Below are positions 34,568-42,715 of a stretch of DNA of 56,923 bases, one piece after another. The DNA is taken from the NCBI GenBank assembly GCA_034112445.1, contig JAWUVI010000002.1, positions 1 to 56,923 of the forward strand, read 5' to 3'. The first letter of the stretch is position 1, and every line of letters starts with the position of its first letter. Below the pieces are notes generated by a model, which was not told the origin of the DNA, did not search any database, and saw nothing but the letters and a program-made list of their open reading frames with translations. Origin of the DNA: Pelagadaptatus sp034112445 (GTDB lineage: Bacteria; Pseudomonadota; Gammaproteobacteria; Pseudomonadales; Cellvibrionaceae). The position numbers were made by a program, and so were the translations under genes.

Positions 34568-36148
34568 GATTTTGTTGTTAAGGATAAAAGATTTCACTTC
34601 ACGACGAACCACTTTACCGACGGGATTGCGTGGCAGTTGGTCAACAACGTGAATTCGCTTAGGTGTTTTCACATCCCCCAATATGGGTTTGATATGATCT
34701 GTTATGCGTTTCTCTATCGCCGCCGTGGTGAGTCTGCTGTGATCTAAGCGCTCGGCTTGCGTTAGGCAAACCGCAGCTTCCACACGTTCTCCCCAGTAAT
34801 CATCCTCGACACCAAACGCGGCACATTCAGAAATTCCCGCAACGGCCATTAACGCATTTTCAACTTCGGCAGGATAAACATTAAAACCTCCGGAAATAAT
34901 GAGTTCTTTACTGCGGCCTTGCAAAAATAAATATTCGTTATCGTCTAAATAGCCTAAGTCCCCGGTTAATAACCAGCCGTTTAAAAAGGCTTGCCGGGTT
35001 TTTTGTTCATCTTGAAAATAGCTCGGCATAACAATACTTCCGCGCACGGCAATTTCACCGGTGCTATTAGGCAGGAGGCTACGACCTTCAGAATCAAGGA
35101 TGGCAACTTGGCTGTGTTTGCAGGCTTTTCCTACTGAGGCTCGTAACTCAGACCTCTGCATATCTTGTGAGGACATCGCCGTAATCGTCATTGGCGCTTC
35201 GGTTTGGCCGTAGACCGTCGATAAGCATGGCCCCAACTTGTTGATAACCTCGGCTATTTTATCGGGTGGCATGGGGGCCGCACTGTAAGTCAGATGCCTG
35301 AGTTTTGGAAAGCTGGCTTTATTGATATTAGGTTGATCCAATAATTTATAGATCAACGTGGGCGGCATAAAGCTAACGCTGGCCCCTTGGTTTTTAAACG
35401 CATCAATAATGTCGTTAGGATTTGGGTTAGGTAATAATAACTGTCGGCCGCCTGCGCCTAGGAGCGGAAAGAGATAGTGTGAGCCGCCGTGGGTTAGTGG
35501 TGCCACAGCTAAATTACAGTCATTTTGGGTGAAGGTGAAGACATCCTGCATGTTGTCAATGACGGCGGCAAGGTTGCGGTGGGTTTGTATAACCCCCTTG
35601 GGTTCACCGGTGGTGCCGCCGGTAAATTTAATCCCAAAAACATCATCCGGTTTGATTGCAGCTCGAGGGAAGTCTTGGCCTCGATAGTGTTCAATAAGTC
35701 GTCGGCAATCATTTTTTTGATTGGCGTCATGCAGCAGTAGCGTCTCAATGTCAGTGTTTGGAATCGAAGATAAGCTGTATTGGTCTGACAATATTAATGA
35801 GGGTTGGCTTTTGTCGATTAAAATTTTGTTGAGCCTAATGCCATTTTTAGGATTGATTGGGATCCAAATCAATCCAGCGGTAATAATGGCGAGGTGAGCA
35901 ACGAAATGATCGATATGATTCTGTGCGCAAAGCCCAACACGCGGTTTGTTGTTGTTCTTTGAATGGCTTTTTTTTGATTGGATCTGAGCTGCGTTCAACC
36001 GTATTGTAATACCGAGGGCAAGTGCTTCAACTCGTAATTTTAACTCTTTATAGCTGATGCTTTCGGTAGGATCTTGCGCGGCAATGGCGTCTGGATTGAG
36101 CTCATAGCCACGATATAAATGATCAAGAGGGAGTCTTAAGTGGTTCAT
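34562..36148 (-). CDS. AMP-dependent acyl-CoA synthetase/ligase
   Basis: A 528-residue adenylate-forming ligase that activates a carboxylic acid to acyl-AMP and then acyl-CoA. The phosphate-binding loop is FTGGTTGEPKG at residues 175-185, the A5 motif TVYGQTEAP follows, and the hinge-region GWLLTGDLGYLDDNEYLFLQGRSKE precedes GGFNVYPAEVE. The A10 lysine is in PRNPVGKVVRREV. This fits medium- or long-chain or aromatic acid CoA ligases; the acid is unknown. It overlaps the upstream thiolase by four bases. A partial decayed copy lies at 31705-31920. Confidence 0.88.
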   Translation of the reverse strand: MNHLRLPLDHLYRGYELNPDAIAAQDPTESISYKELKLRVEALALGITIRLNAAQIQSKKSHSKNNNKPRVGLCAQNHIDHFVAHLAIITAGLIWIPINPKNGIRLNKILIDKSQPSLILSDQYSLSSIPNTDIETLLLHDANQKNDCRRLIEHYRGQDFPRAAIKPDDVFGIKFTGGTTGEPKGVIQTHRNLAAVIDNMQDVFTFTQNDCNLAVAPLTHGGSHYLFPLLGAGGRQLLLPNPNPNDIIDAFKNQGASVSFMPPTLIYKLLDQPNINKASFPKLRHLTYSAAPMPPDKIAEVINKLGPCLSTVYGQTEAPMTITAMSSQDMQRSELRASVGKACKHSQVAILDSEGRSLLPNSTGEIAVRGSIVMPSYFQDEQKTRQAFLNGWLLTGDLGYLDDNEYLFLQGRSKELIISGGFNVYPAEVENALMAVAGISECAAFGVEDDYWGERVEAAVCLTQAERLDHSRLTTAAIEKRITDHIKPILGDVKTPKRIHVVDQLPRNPVGKVVRREVKSFILNNKIK

Positions 36149-37392
36149 GATGTTACACGCTCAAGCACGGTTACTACCGTGGCAGCTTCTTCGGTTTCAT
36201 AAAATCCCCCGCCATTTTCCGCGACCGCGATTCGAGCATGTTCAACTTGGCGCTTTCCCGATTCACCACGTAACTGAGCAGTAAGCTCGTGTAATTGGAT
36301 GATGCCAGTTGCTCCTACAGGGTGGCCTTTGGATACTAAGCCGCCCGATGGATTTACCGGAACCTTGCCTCCCAATTTGGTGTGGCCTTGCTCCGTGAAT
36401 AGACCTCCTTCACCCATGGGGCATAAGCTTAGATTCTCTATTTGTTGAATCTCCGCATAAGCACAGGCGTCGTGCACTTCTACTACATCGACATCTTGCG
36501 GGTTTACGCCCGCTAGCTGGTAGGCTTTGTTAGCGGCTAAGCGACCAATGTGCTGAGCAAAATTATCGGGTGCCCTATTGGTGCCACTGACCAGACTGAT
36601 GCCTTTGATGCGAACGGCTCGACTTGCACCAAATTTTCTCAGGGATTTTTCAGAGCAGACCACCATCGCAGCGGCGCCGTCAGAAATAGGTGCGCACATG
36701 GGTAAGGTAAATGGCCAAGCGATTAAGCGCCCTTGTAGTACTTCATCGGTGGTTATGTCATGTTGATATTGTGCCAATGGATTCATGGTGGAATGCCAGT
36801 GATTTTTTGCTGCAGCAGTGGCAAGTTGACGTTGAGTCGTACCAAAAGTTTTCATGTGCAATCGAGCTTGAGCCGAGTAACTGTCCATAAAGAAACTGCG
36901 CTCACCCGTATCTATATCTCTCAGCTCTTCAGGAATAATGTCCGTACAAAGCGTTAATGCTGAGTGATGAAATTCTTCAATGCGGCTGATGTCAGTGCCG
37001 CCCTTGAATGCGTTGAACATGGCATCACGCTGGTCTGGGAAAAACATCTTTTCGGCACCGACTACCAAAGCGGTATCACACATCCCCGCTTTGATATGAG
37101 CAACCGCTTGCAGTAAAGCCGTGGAACCAGAGGCGCAGGCGTTTTCGATATTGGCAATGGGTATTGCTTCAAAGCCTAAGGGACGTAAAGCGCATTGGCC
37201 GCGCACGCCATTTTGGCCTTCTAGTAATCCTTGTCGGGTGTTTGAAAACCAAGCCGCTTCGATATCGCTGATGGATACTTCTGCGTCTAGAAGGGCGAGT
37301 TTTACAGACTCTTGGGTGAGGTCTTTCACCGAACGCGAGACAAACTTTCCCATCTGGGTCATGCCGATACCCAGAATGTACACATCACTCAT
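36145..37392 (-). CDS. Thiolase-family protein, SCP-x/lipid-transfer type
   Basis: A thiolase of about 415 residues starting MSDVYILGIGMTQMGKF. The acyl-accepting cysteine lies in ENACASGSTALLQA; VVEVHDACAYAEI and the glycine-rich NPSGGLVSKGHPVGATG are the other active-site regions. The end AENGGGFYETEEAATVV lacks the classic CxG cysteine, as in SCP-x-like thiolases. I chose ATG 37392; a longer reading to 37482 runs through the repeat spacer into the end of the aldehyde dehydrogenase gene. It overlaps the ligase by four bases, so thiolase and ligase are coupled. Confidence 0.86.
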   Translation of the reverse strand: MSDVYILGIGMTQMGKFVSRSVKDLTQESVKLALLDAEVSISDIEAAWFSNTRQGLLEGQNGVRGQCALRPLGFEAIPIANIENACASGSTALLQAVAHIKAGMCDTALVVGAEKMFFPDQRDAMFNAFKGGTDISRIEEFHHSALTLCTDIIPEELRDIDTGERSFFMDSYSAQARLHMKTFGTTQRQLATAAAKNHWHSTMNPLAQYQHDITTDEVLQGRLIAWPFTLPMCAPISDGAAAMVVCSEKSLRKFGASRAVRIKGISLVSGTNRAPDNFAQHIGRLAANKAYQLAGVNPQDVDVVEVHDACAYAEIQQIENLSLCPMGEGGLFTEQGHTKLGGKVPVNPSGGLVSKGHPVGATGIIQLHELTAQLRGESGKRQVEHARIAVAENGGGFYETEEAATVVTVLERVTS

Positions 37393-37394
37393 AT

Positions 37395-37424
37395 TGTTTC
37401 TTCTTGTTTCTTCTTGTTTCTTCT
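37395..37424 (-). repeat. Three perfect 10-bp tandem repeats before the thiolase start
   Basis: TGTTTCTTCT is repeated three times without change. Read on the minus strand it gives purine-rich AGAAGAAACA units immediately upstream of the thiolase ATG, in the place of its ribosome-binding site. Copy-number change would alter the spacer by 10 bases. Confidence 0.9.
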
Positions 37425-37429
37425 GCCGC

Positions 37430-39109
37430 TTACCCGCCGACCATGATTTTCCGCTGAACAATACGAAAGCGACTGGCGACAAACGCGAGATCGGTCAAGC
37501 ACGCATTGCCCGCTGGGTTTAAGCCTGTTACATGGTAATCACTATAGGCCGCTGAAAAATTGATCGGCATACCCATTAGATTACAAGCTACGGATGCGCC
37601 GGCATTGTTGTAGGCATCTTGTGCTTTTTCTAAAAAATCTGCGTCTATTGAGTAAACGTGAGAAGTGATGGCACCTTTTTCTTGCGCATCGCGGGTGGCG
37701 GATTCAAGACATTGTTCGGCGCTACCACCCTTGATTAAAAATGAAATGGGCCCGAATAATTCCTCACGGTATAGGCTGCTGGCCGATTGGGTTACTTCAA
37801 TCATCAACGGAGTGGCTGTTCGGGCATTAGGAAAACCTGGGTTTTCATAGGACCCTGAGTGACGCAAAATTTGACCTTGTGATTGTCCGGCTTGAGTCAG
37901 TCGGGCAATGGTGTTGTATATGTCGTCGGCAACCAGAGTGCCGCACAAGAATGCCGCATTTTTTGGATCACTTAGGTGCTCTTCAACGGCGTTGACCAAA
38001 CCCTGAGCAATTTGATCGAAGGTGACGATTGTTCCATTTACGCTAATGCCGTCAGCAGGAATATGAATGTTTTGAACGCTGGTACACATTTGGGCTGACG
38101 CTTGACACAAAGAGTGAGCGATCGCTTTGCACATAGCGCCTAAGTTATCGGTGGAGTGAATAACAACCGAATTACAACCGGCGGTTTCGGTATAGACTTG
38201 AGCGCGGCGACAGTTGTCCTCGATCCAGTTTCCAAACGTAGGGCTACCAGTGAAATCAATAATGGCTGTGTCGGGATGCTCTAACAGAGCCATGGTGGCG
38301 GGCTCTTCACGCGTGTCGGCAACCATTGAGACTAAGTTAGGATCGAAGCCAGCGTCGTTCAACGCGGCACGGCACACACTAACCACTAATGCGACGGGTA
38401 AAATAGCACTGGGATGCGGTTTAAATACAACGGGGTTACCTGTGGCAAGACTGGCGTAAAGTGCGGGATAGCCGTTCCACAGTGGAAAGGTGGCGCAACA
38501 AATATTGACACTGATACCGCGGGGCATCAGTTTAAATACTTTGTTAAGTTTGGCTGATCCATCTCCGCCAAATTTTCTTTCCCAGCTGGCTGTTGCAGGA
38601 ACGTCCTTCATGGCTTTGTAGGCATAAACCAAAGCTTCGAGGCCTCGATCTAAAGCGTTGGCGCCGCTACCCGCGAAGGCCATGATGTAGCTTTGCCCTG
38701 CTGTGTGCATGGTGGCGTGAGCATTTTCAAACAGCTGCTGACTGCAGCGGTCGAGTATTTCCAAACAAACGCCTATGCGAGTTTCGACGCTGGTATCTCT
38801 CCACTTCGGCATGGCTTTATTGATGGCATCAAACAGCACTTCGGTATCCATTTTAGGGTAAGTTACGCCCAATGATTTTTGTGTGTAAGGAGACACCTCA
38901 TTACCGGTTCGGCCAATCTCCCCCGGTTGTTGCAAGTCATAGTCTTGGTTTAGTAAAGCTTCGAAGCGTGCCTTACCGGCGGCGGGAGTTTCTTTACCGT
39001 GAATTCTGCTGCTGGGGCTCTCTGTGAAAGCGGTCCATGAGTAACGTTTTTCGCAAGCGTCGATTGCTTTATCAAAAATTGAACGATGATTGTCAAACCA
39101 TGAAGTCAT
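37430..39109 (-). CDS. paaN: PaaN-type aldehyde dehydrogenase
   Basis: A 559-residue member of the aldehyde dehydrogenase superfamily closest to the phenylacetate-degradation protein PaaN, recognised from memory by THTAGQSYIMAF-like and MPRGISVNICCATFPLWNGY-like segments. Catalytic Glu308 (YTETAGCNSV) and nucleophile Cys342 (SAQMCTSVQN) are present, and FTGSPTFGNWIE marks the NAD(P)-binding region. It probably oxidises an aldehyde to the acid or acyl-CoA. It is the first gene of the minus-strand run PaaN-thiolase-ligase and diverges from the HxlR regulator, which likely controls it. Confidence 0.85.
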   Translation of the reverse strand: MTSWFDNHRSIFDKAIDACEKRYSWTAFTESPSSRIHGKETPAAGKARFEALLNQDYDLQQPGEIGRTGNEVSPYTQKSLGVTYPKMDTEVLFDAINKAMPKWRDTSVETRIGVCLEILDRCSQQLFENAHATMHTAGQSYIMAFAGSGANALDRGLEALVYAYKAMKDVPATASWERKFGGDGSAKLNKVFKLMPRGISVNICCATFPLWNGYPALYASLATGNPVVFKPHPSAILPVALVVSVCRAALNDAGFDPNLVSMVADTREEPATMALLEHPDTAIIDFTGSPTFGNWIEDNCRRAQVYTETAGCNSVVIHSTDNLGAMCKAIAHSLCQASAQMCTSVQNIHIPADGISVNGTIVTFDQIAQGLVNAVEEHLSDPKNAAFLCGTLVADDIYNTIARLTQAGQSQGQILRHSGSYENPGFPNARTATPLMIEVTQSASSLYREELFGPISFLIKGGSAEQCLESATRDAQEKGAITSHVYSIDADFLEKAQDAYNNAGASVACNLMGMPINFSAAYSDYHVTGLNPAGNACLTDLAFVASRFRIVQRKIMVGG

Positions 39110-39165
39110 ATCTAACTCTGTTTTTTAGGGGGTTATAAAGAGGTTGTCCGCCTGCCAAACAACGG

Positions 39166-39227
39166 TAACTTGTCTTCTTAGACTAACTTGTTTTGTTAGA
39201 CTAGCTTAGTGATTTGACTTATGTCAA
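39166..39227. promoter_or_regulatory. Repeat-rich operator region between paaN and hxlR-type regulator
   Basis: The 172-base divergent spacer holds TAACTTGT at 39166-39173 and again at 39184-39191 (18-base period), TTAGACTA at 39178-39185 and 39196-39203 (also 18), CTAAC-TTGTTTT-GTTAG as an inverted repeat, and TTGAC-TTAT-GTCAA at 39214-39227. Overlapping direct and inverted repeats with the same period are what a dimeric regulator site looks like. Binding by the adjacent tandem-HxlR protein is inferred. Confidence 0.5.
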
Positions 39228-39281
39228 CCTCAAAAGTGTGTATCTGTTTATACAGAGAGTTATTTGACGTAACATGCAGTC

Positions 39282-40220
39282 ATGCAAGAAACTCAACAAT
39301 TATCGACCCATCCCGTCGCTCGAGGACTCAGTATTCTGGGGGATCGCTGGACTATTCTTATCCTTCGCGAAGCCTTTTTAGGCAGGCATCGTTTCGAAGA
39401 ATTTCGGGTTGGAACCGGTGCTTCCCGTGGAACATTATCCAGTCGACTTGAGGGGTTAGTGAGTAACGGGCTGTTTTACAAAAACCCCTATCAAAGCTCT
39501 CCAATACGATATGAATATAAATTGACGGATAAAGGATTTGGTCTTTATTCGTGGGCCCTACTTTTGTGGAAGTGGGAAGAAGAGTGGGGTAATGAAAACG
39601 TCCACAACCTGCCCAGCAATTTATCTCACGCTGTTGATGGTGGGCACTTGCTGTATCCAGAGGCCGTGTGTCGCCACTGTAAGGATAAGCTGTACTATGA
39701 TGATGTTGAACGAGTTGTTAGCGGCTCTGCTTGTGACTCTTCTGGTGGTTCTGCGGCAACAAAGTTACCGCCTTTTGGTAGTCAAAGGCGCTCGAGGTCG
39801 ACGCTCAATAATTCTCAAATGCTAAGCCACATCACCGATATTATGGGAGATCGTTGGAGTTATTTGTTGTTGGGATCGGCTTTTATGGGATTGACTCGCT
39901 ACGATGATTTTCGTCAGCAGTTGGGTGTTGCGACTAACATTTTGTCCGATCGTTTGAAATTGATGGTCGAAACAGGAATATTGAAGCGTGAAGAATATCA
40001 GGCTAATCCACCAAGATTCGAGTACCACTTAACTGAAAAAGGTAAAGCTGTTTACCCGCAAACCATGACGCTACGGCAATGGGTTTTAGAGTGGTTGCCA
40101 CAAGTGAATCACCCATTCATGTTGAAGCACCGCACCTGTGGTAATGATTTGGCTGTTGATGTTATTTGCCGAACTTGCAAGGACGTACCACGTGCCGACA
40201 GCGTGAAGTTTAACCCCTAA
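39282..40220 (+). CDS. Tandem-domain HxlR-family transcriptional regulator
   Basis: A 312-residue regulator made of two HxlR winged-helix domains, about residues 10-105 (ILGDRWTILILREAF, GTLSSRLEGLVSNGLF) and 180-275 (IMGDRWSYLLLGSAF, NILSDRLKLMVETGIL). Most HxlR proteins have one domain and dimerise; here both halves are on one chain. Each half is followed by a CxxC (VCRHC and ICRTC), the second preceded by another Cys (HRTCGND), suggesting metal or redox sensing. It diverges from paaN and is central in the catabolic cluster, so it is the most likely local regulator. No strong ribosome-binding site. Confidence 0.87.
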   Translation: MQETQQLSTHPVARGLSILGDRWTILILREAFLGRHRFEEFRVGTGASRGTLSSRLEGLVSNGLFYKNPYQSSPIRYEYKLTDKGFGLYSWALLLWKWEEEWGNENVHNLPSNLSHAVDGGHLLYPEAVCRHCKDKLYYDDVERVVSGSACDSSGGSAATKLPPFGSQRRSRSTLNNSQMLSHITDIMGDRWSYLLLGSAFMGLTRYDDFRQQLGVATNILSDRLKLMVETGILKREEYQANPPRFEYHLTEKGKAVYPQTMTLRQWVLEWLPQVNHPFMLKHRTCGNDLAVDVICRTCKDVPRADSVKFNP

Positions 40221-40294
40221 ATCATTCTCTTTGACGTCTAATTTGATTGAATCAATTCGCGTTATATTACCTATCTATTTCATCATTAGCGGCC

Positions 40295-40320
40295 AAAAAA
40301 ATCCCCAGCGAACTGGGGAT
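40295..40320 (-). terminator. Terminator for the minus-strand TonB receptor gene
   Basis: ATCCCCAG and CTGGGGAT make a perfect eight-base stem with a four-base loop; on the minus strand six T residues follow. It lies 35 bases past the receptor stop and ends the carotenoid oxygenase-tannase-receptor run. Confidence 0.9.
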
Positions 40321-40355
40321 AAGAGCTAAGTTATTTATACTTTGGCATTAGATCG

Positions 40356-42680
40356 TTAAAAAGACTTGGTGAAAGTAACACCATACGTTTTTGGATCCAT
40401 ATACTTTTTAGAGGTGACTGCGGTTGGATCAACAATGGTGTGGCCAATTTGATCTTTGTCGGTTAAGTTTTTACCCCACGCGCTGATCGTTAGTGATTCA
40501 TCCGCACCGGTCCAGCTGATAGAAGCATCCACTTTCCCTATGGCTTCTTGCTTGGTTTTTTCAGCGTTAGACGAACTCATGTAGTAGTCGTCCTTCCAGT
40601 TATAGTTAACATTAACGTCAATCATGCTGCCGTTCGATAATGGTATGCTGTAGTCAATATCAAGAGTCCCGGATTTATCTGAAGACATTGGCAGAAGATT
40701 GCCAGCATAATTATTACCTCCGGCATTAATGAATTTTTCAAAGCGTGCTTCACCGTCGTTGTAGCTTGCGCTCAATGTTAAGTTCTCTGTTGCGGCGACC
40801 ATTACAGTTGCTTCATAACCCTTTGATTCTGCTTGAGCGTTATTCAGTGACAGCAATAGCGCCGGTGTCAACTCAAAAACCTGCAGATCATTGTAGTTGA
40901 TGTCGTAATAGGCAAGGTTGAATTGCAGGCGATTATCAAACCAAGTGGACTTTATGCCTAGCTCAATATTTTCTACGAACTCTGGGTCAACAGTCTGTGT
41001 GGCGTTGGCGGCGGTGTTTGATTGCGATGGGAATGCACCACTTTTAAAACCTTCGGAGTAGCTTAAGTACAGCATGGCGTCGTCACTGACCTGATAGCTA
41101 ACGGAAGCTTTATGAGTGACTTCTTCCCAGTCTTCTTTGCCTTTAACTGGTCCGAATTCAGGATAAATAAGAGGGACGCCAATGCCAAATACTGGCGCGA
41201 TCCCTGTGATGGAGCCTTCGAAAAGATCGATGGCGCTTTGTGAGATTTCTTTTTCATCTTTACTCCAGCGTACACCATAGGTCAGCGTTAGATCTTCGGT
41301 TACGTGCCAATCGGCTTGTCCGTAAGCAGCAAGCGAGGTGGTCGTATTGTCCTGTACAAATAGAACGCTGCCTTCAGGCGCTAGGTAAAATGGAGCGCCT
41401 TGGAGTAGTCCGCTGTAACGAGTGTAATACTCCTCATCACGCTCAACGTCTTCTTGCATGTAAAAGACACCTGTAATCCAGTCAATGCTGTCATGAGTGC
41501 CACTCAGGCGGAACTCCTGAGAAAATTGTGATGCTTCTTCTTCAACACCGTTTATGACATTTTCGGGGGCTGTATTTAAAGGGGCTGGCATCACCGAATC
41601 GGTGTCTATCAATGGAATGCTGGTTAGATCGTCAATGTGTCTAAGTTCACTAGTGCGCCATGCGGTGATAGATAATAAGTTGGCCCACTCCATATCATGA
41701 TTAAAGTGCGCGCTGAAACCTTTAACTTCTTTTTCTTGCCCTGTATCGAACTGGGATGAGCAGTTTCTTTTATCTGAAGAGTATTCAACCGATTGAGATA
41801 ACGCCCAAAAAGCACCTAGCCCCGCTAATCCTTGATCAAGATCTTCAAGGTGGCGACAGGTGCCGTTCGATTTGTCTTTAGAGTAATCACCAGACAACAA
41901 CAAACTGGTGCTATCGCTAAGGTCAAACATCAGTTGACCGCGTAGATTAAAGTTTTCTATGTCACCAAGGTCGTCTCCATTACCGTTGGCGCCTTCGTCG
42001 TTGCCAATGATAGGGCTGTTGGTCAAACTGGTGTTGAAGTTGTTTTCAGATTGAGTGATGACGTTTTTACCGAAGCCATCACGTTGCTTATGAGCCATGG
42101 TCAACTTACCGGAAACACTGTCGGTGATACCACCGTTGATTAATCCTTGTACGTGAAATAGCCCTTCGTTGCCTACGGTCATGCTGACTTTAGTTAAATC
42201 GTCTTGTGTAGGTTTTGAAGTGATGAAATTAATGGCTCCGCCGTTGGTATTCTTGCCATAAAGAGTACCTTGGGGGCCGCGCAATATTTCAATGCGCTCT
42301 AAATCAAATAAGTCGGAACCACTGCCGCCGGCACGGCCTATGTATACTTCATCAATGAACATACCCACCGCTGAATCACTGGCGGCTGAATCAGAAGTGT
42401 TACCAATACCGCGAATAAATACGCGTGGCTCACCTATATTAAATTGTTGAAAAGAAACTCCTGGAGTTTTCATTGCAACGTCTTCCATGCCGCTGACTTT
42501 GCCGACGCCAATGTCATCACCGCTGATAGCCGCTACCGACATTGGGATGTCTTGAATACTTTGCGATCTCTTCTCTGCGGTAACCACGATTTCTTCAATT
42601 TCAATAGCGAGAGCCGGTGTGCTGGAAATAGCGCTGGCCAGTAGTGTTGCAGGAATGACTCTTAGTAAGGTGTGTCTCAT
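40356..42680 (-). CDS. TonB-dependent outer-membrane receptor, IroN/CirA-like plug
   Basis: A 774-residue receptor with a signal peptide (about 1-25, ending ALA), a TonB box EIEEIVVTAEKR, a plug with IEILRGPQGTLYGKNTNGGAIN, and a barrel ending in KSF with the usual terminal Phe. This fits the large proteobacterial family that imports many organics, including aromatics and terpenoids. I chose ATG 42680 because GGAGAG lies five bases upstream; a longer reading to 42740 overlaps the tannase gene. It is the last gene of a three-gene run after the carotenoid oxygenase and the tannase-family esterase, so the three probably handle one substrate. Confidence 0.9.
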   Translation of the reverse strand: MRHTLLRVIPATLLASAISSTPALAIEIEEIVVTAEKRSQSIQDIPMSVAAISGDDIGVGKVSGMEDVAMKTPGVSFQQFNIGEPRVFIRGIGNTSDSAASDSAVGMFIDEVYIGRAGGSGSDLFDLERIEILRGPQGTLYGKNTNGGAINFITSKPTQDDLTKVSMTVGNEGLFHVQGLINGGITDSVSGKLTMAHKQRDGFGKNVITQSENNFNTSLTNSPIIGNDEGANGNGDDLGDIENFNLRGQLMFDLSDSTSLLLSGDYSKDKSNGTCRHLEDLDQGLAGLGAFWALSQSVEYSSDKRNCSSQFDTGQEKEVKGFSAHFNHDMEWANLLSITAWRTSELRHIDDLTSIPLIDTDSVMPAPLNTAPENVINGVEEEASQFSQEFRLSGTHDSIDWITGVFYMQEDVERDEEYYTRYSGLLQGAPFYLAPEGSVLFVQDNTTTSLAAYGQADWHVTEDLTLTYGVRWSKDEKEISQSAIDLFEGSITGIAPVFGIGVPLIYPEFGPVKGKEDWEEVTHKASVSYQVSDDAMLYLSYSEGFKSGAFPSQSNTAANATQTVDPEFVENIELGIKSTWFDNRLQFNLAYYDINYNDLQVFELTPALLLSLNNAQAESKGYEATVMVAATENLTLSASYNDGEARFEKFINAGGNNYAGNLLPMSSDKSGTLDIDYSIPLSNGSMIDVNVNYNWKDDYYMSSSNAEKTKQEAIGKVDASISWTGADESLTISAWGKNLTDKDQIGHTIVDPTAVTSKKYMDPKTYGVTFTKSF

Positions 42681-42715
42681 GTTAACTCTCCAGTTATTGT
42701 TTTTATTGGGTTTGG

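Noticed and set aside
37121..37522. 133-residue plus-strand frame across the thiolase and paaN junction
   Set aside because: It runs antisense through two well-supported genes and through the 10-bp repeats.
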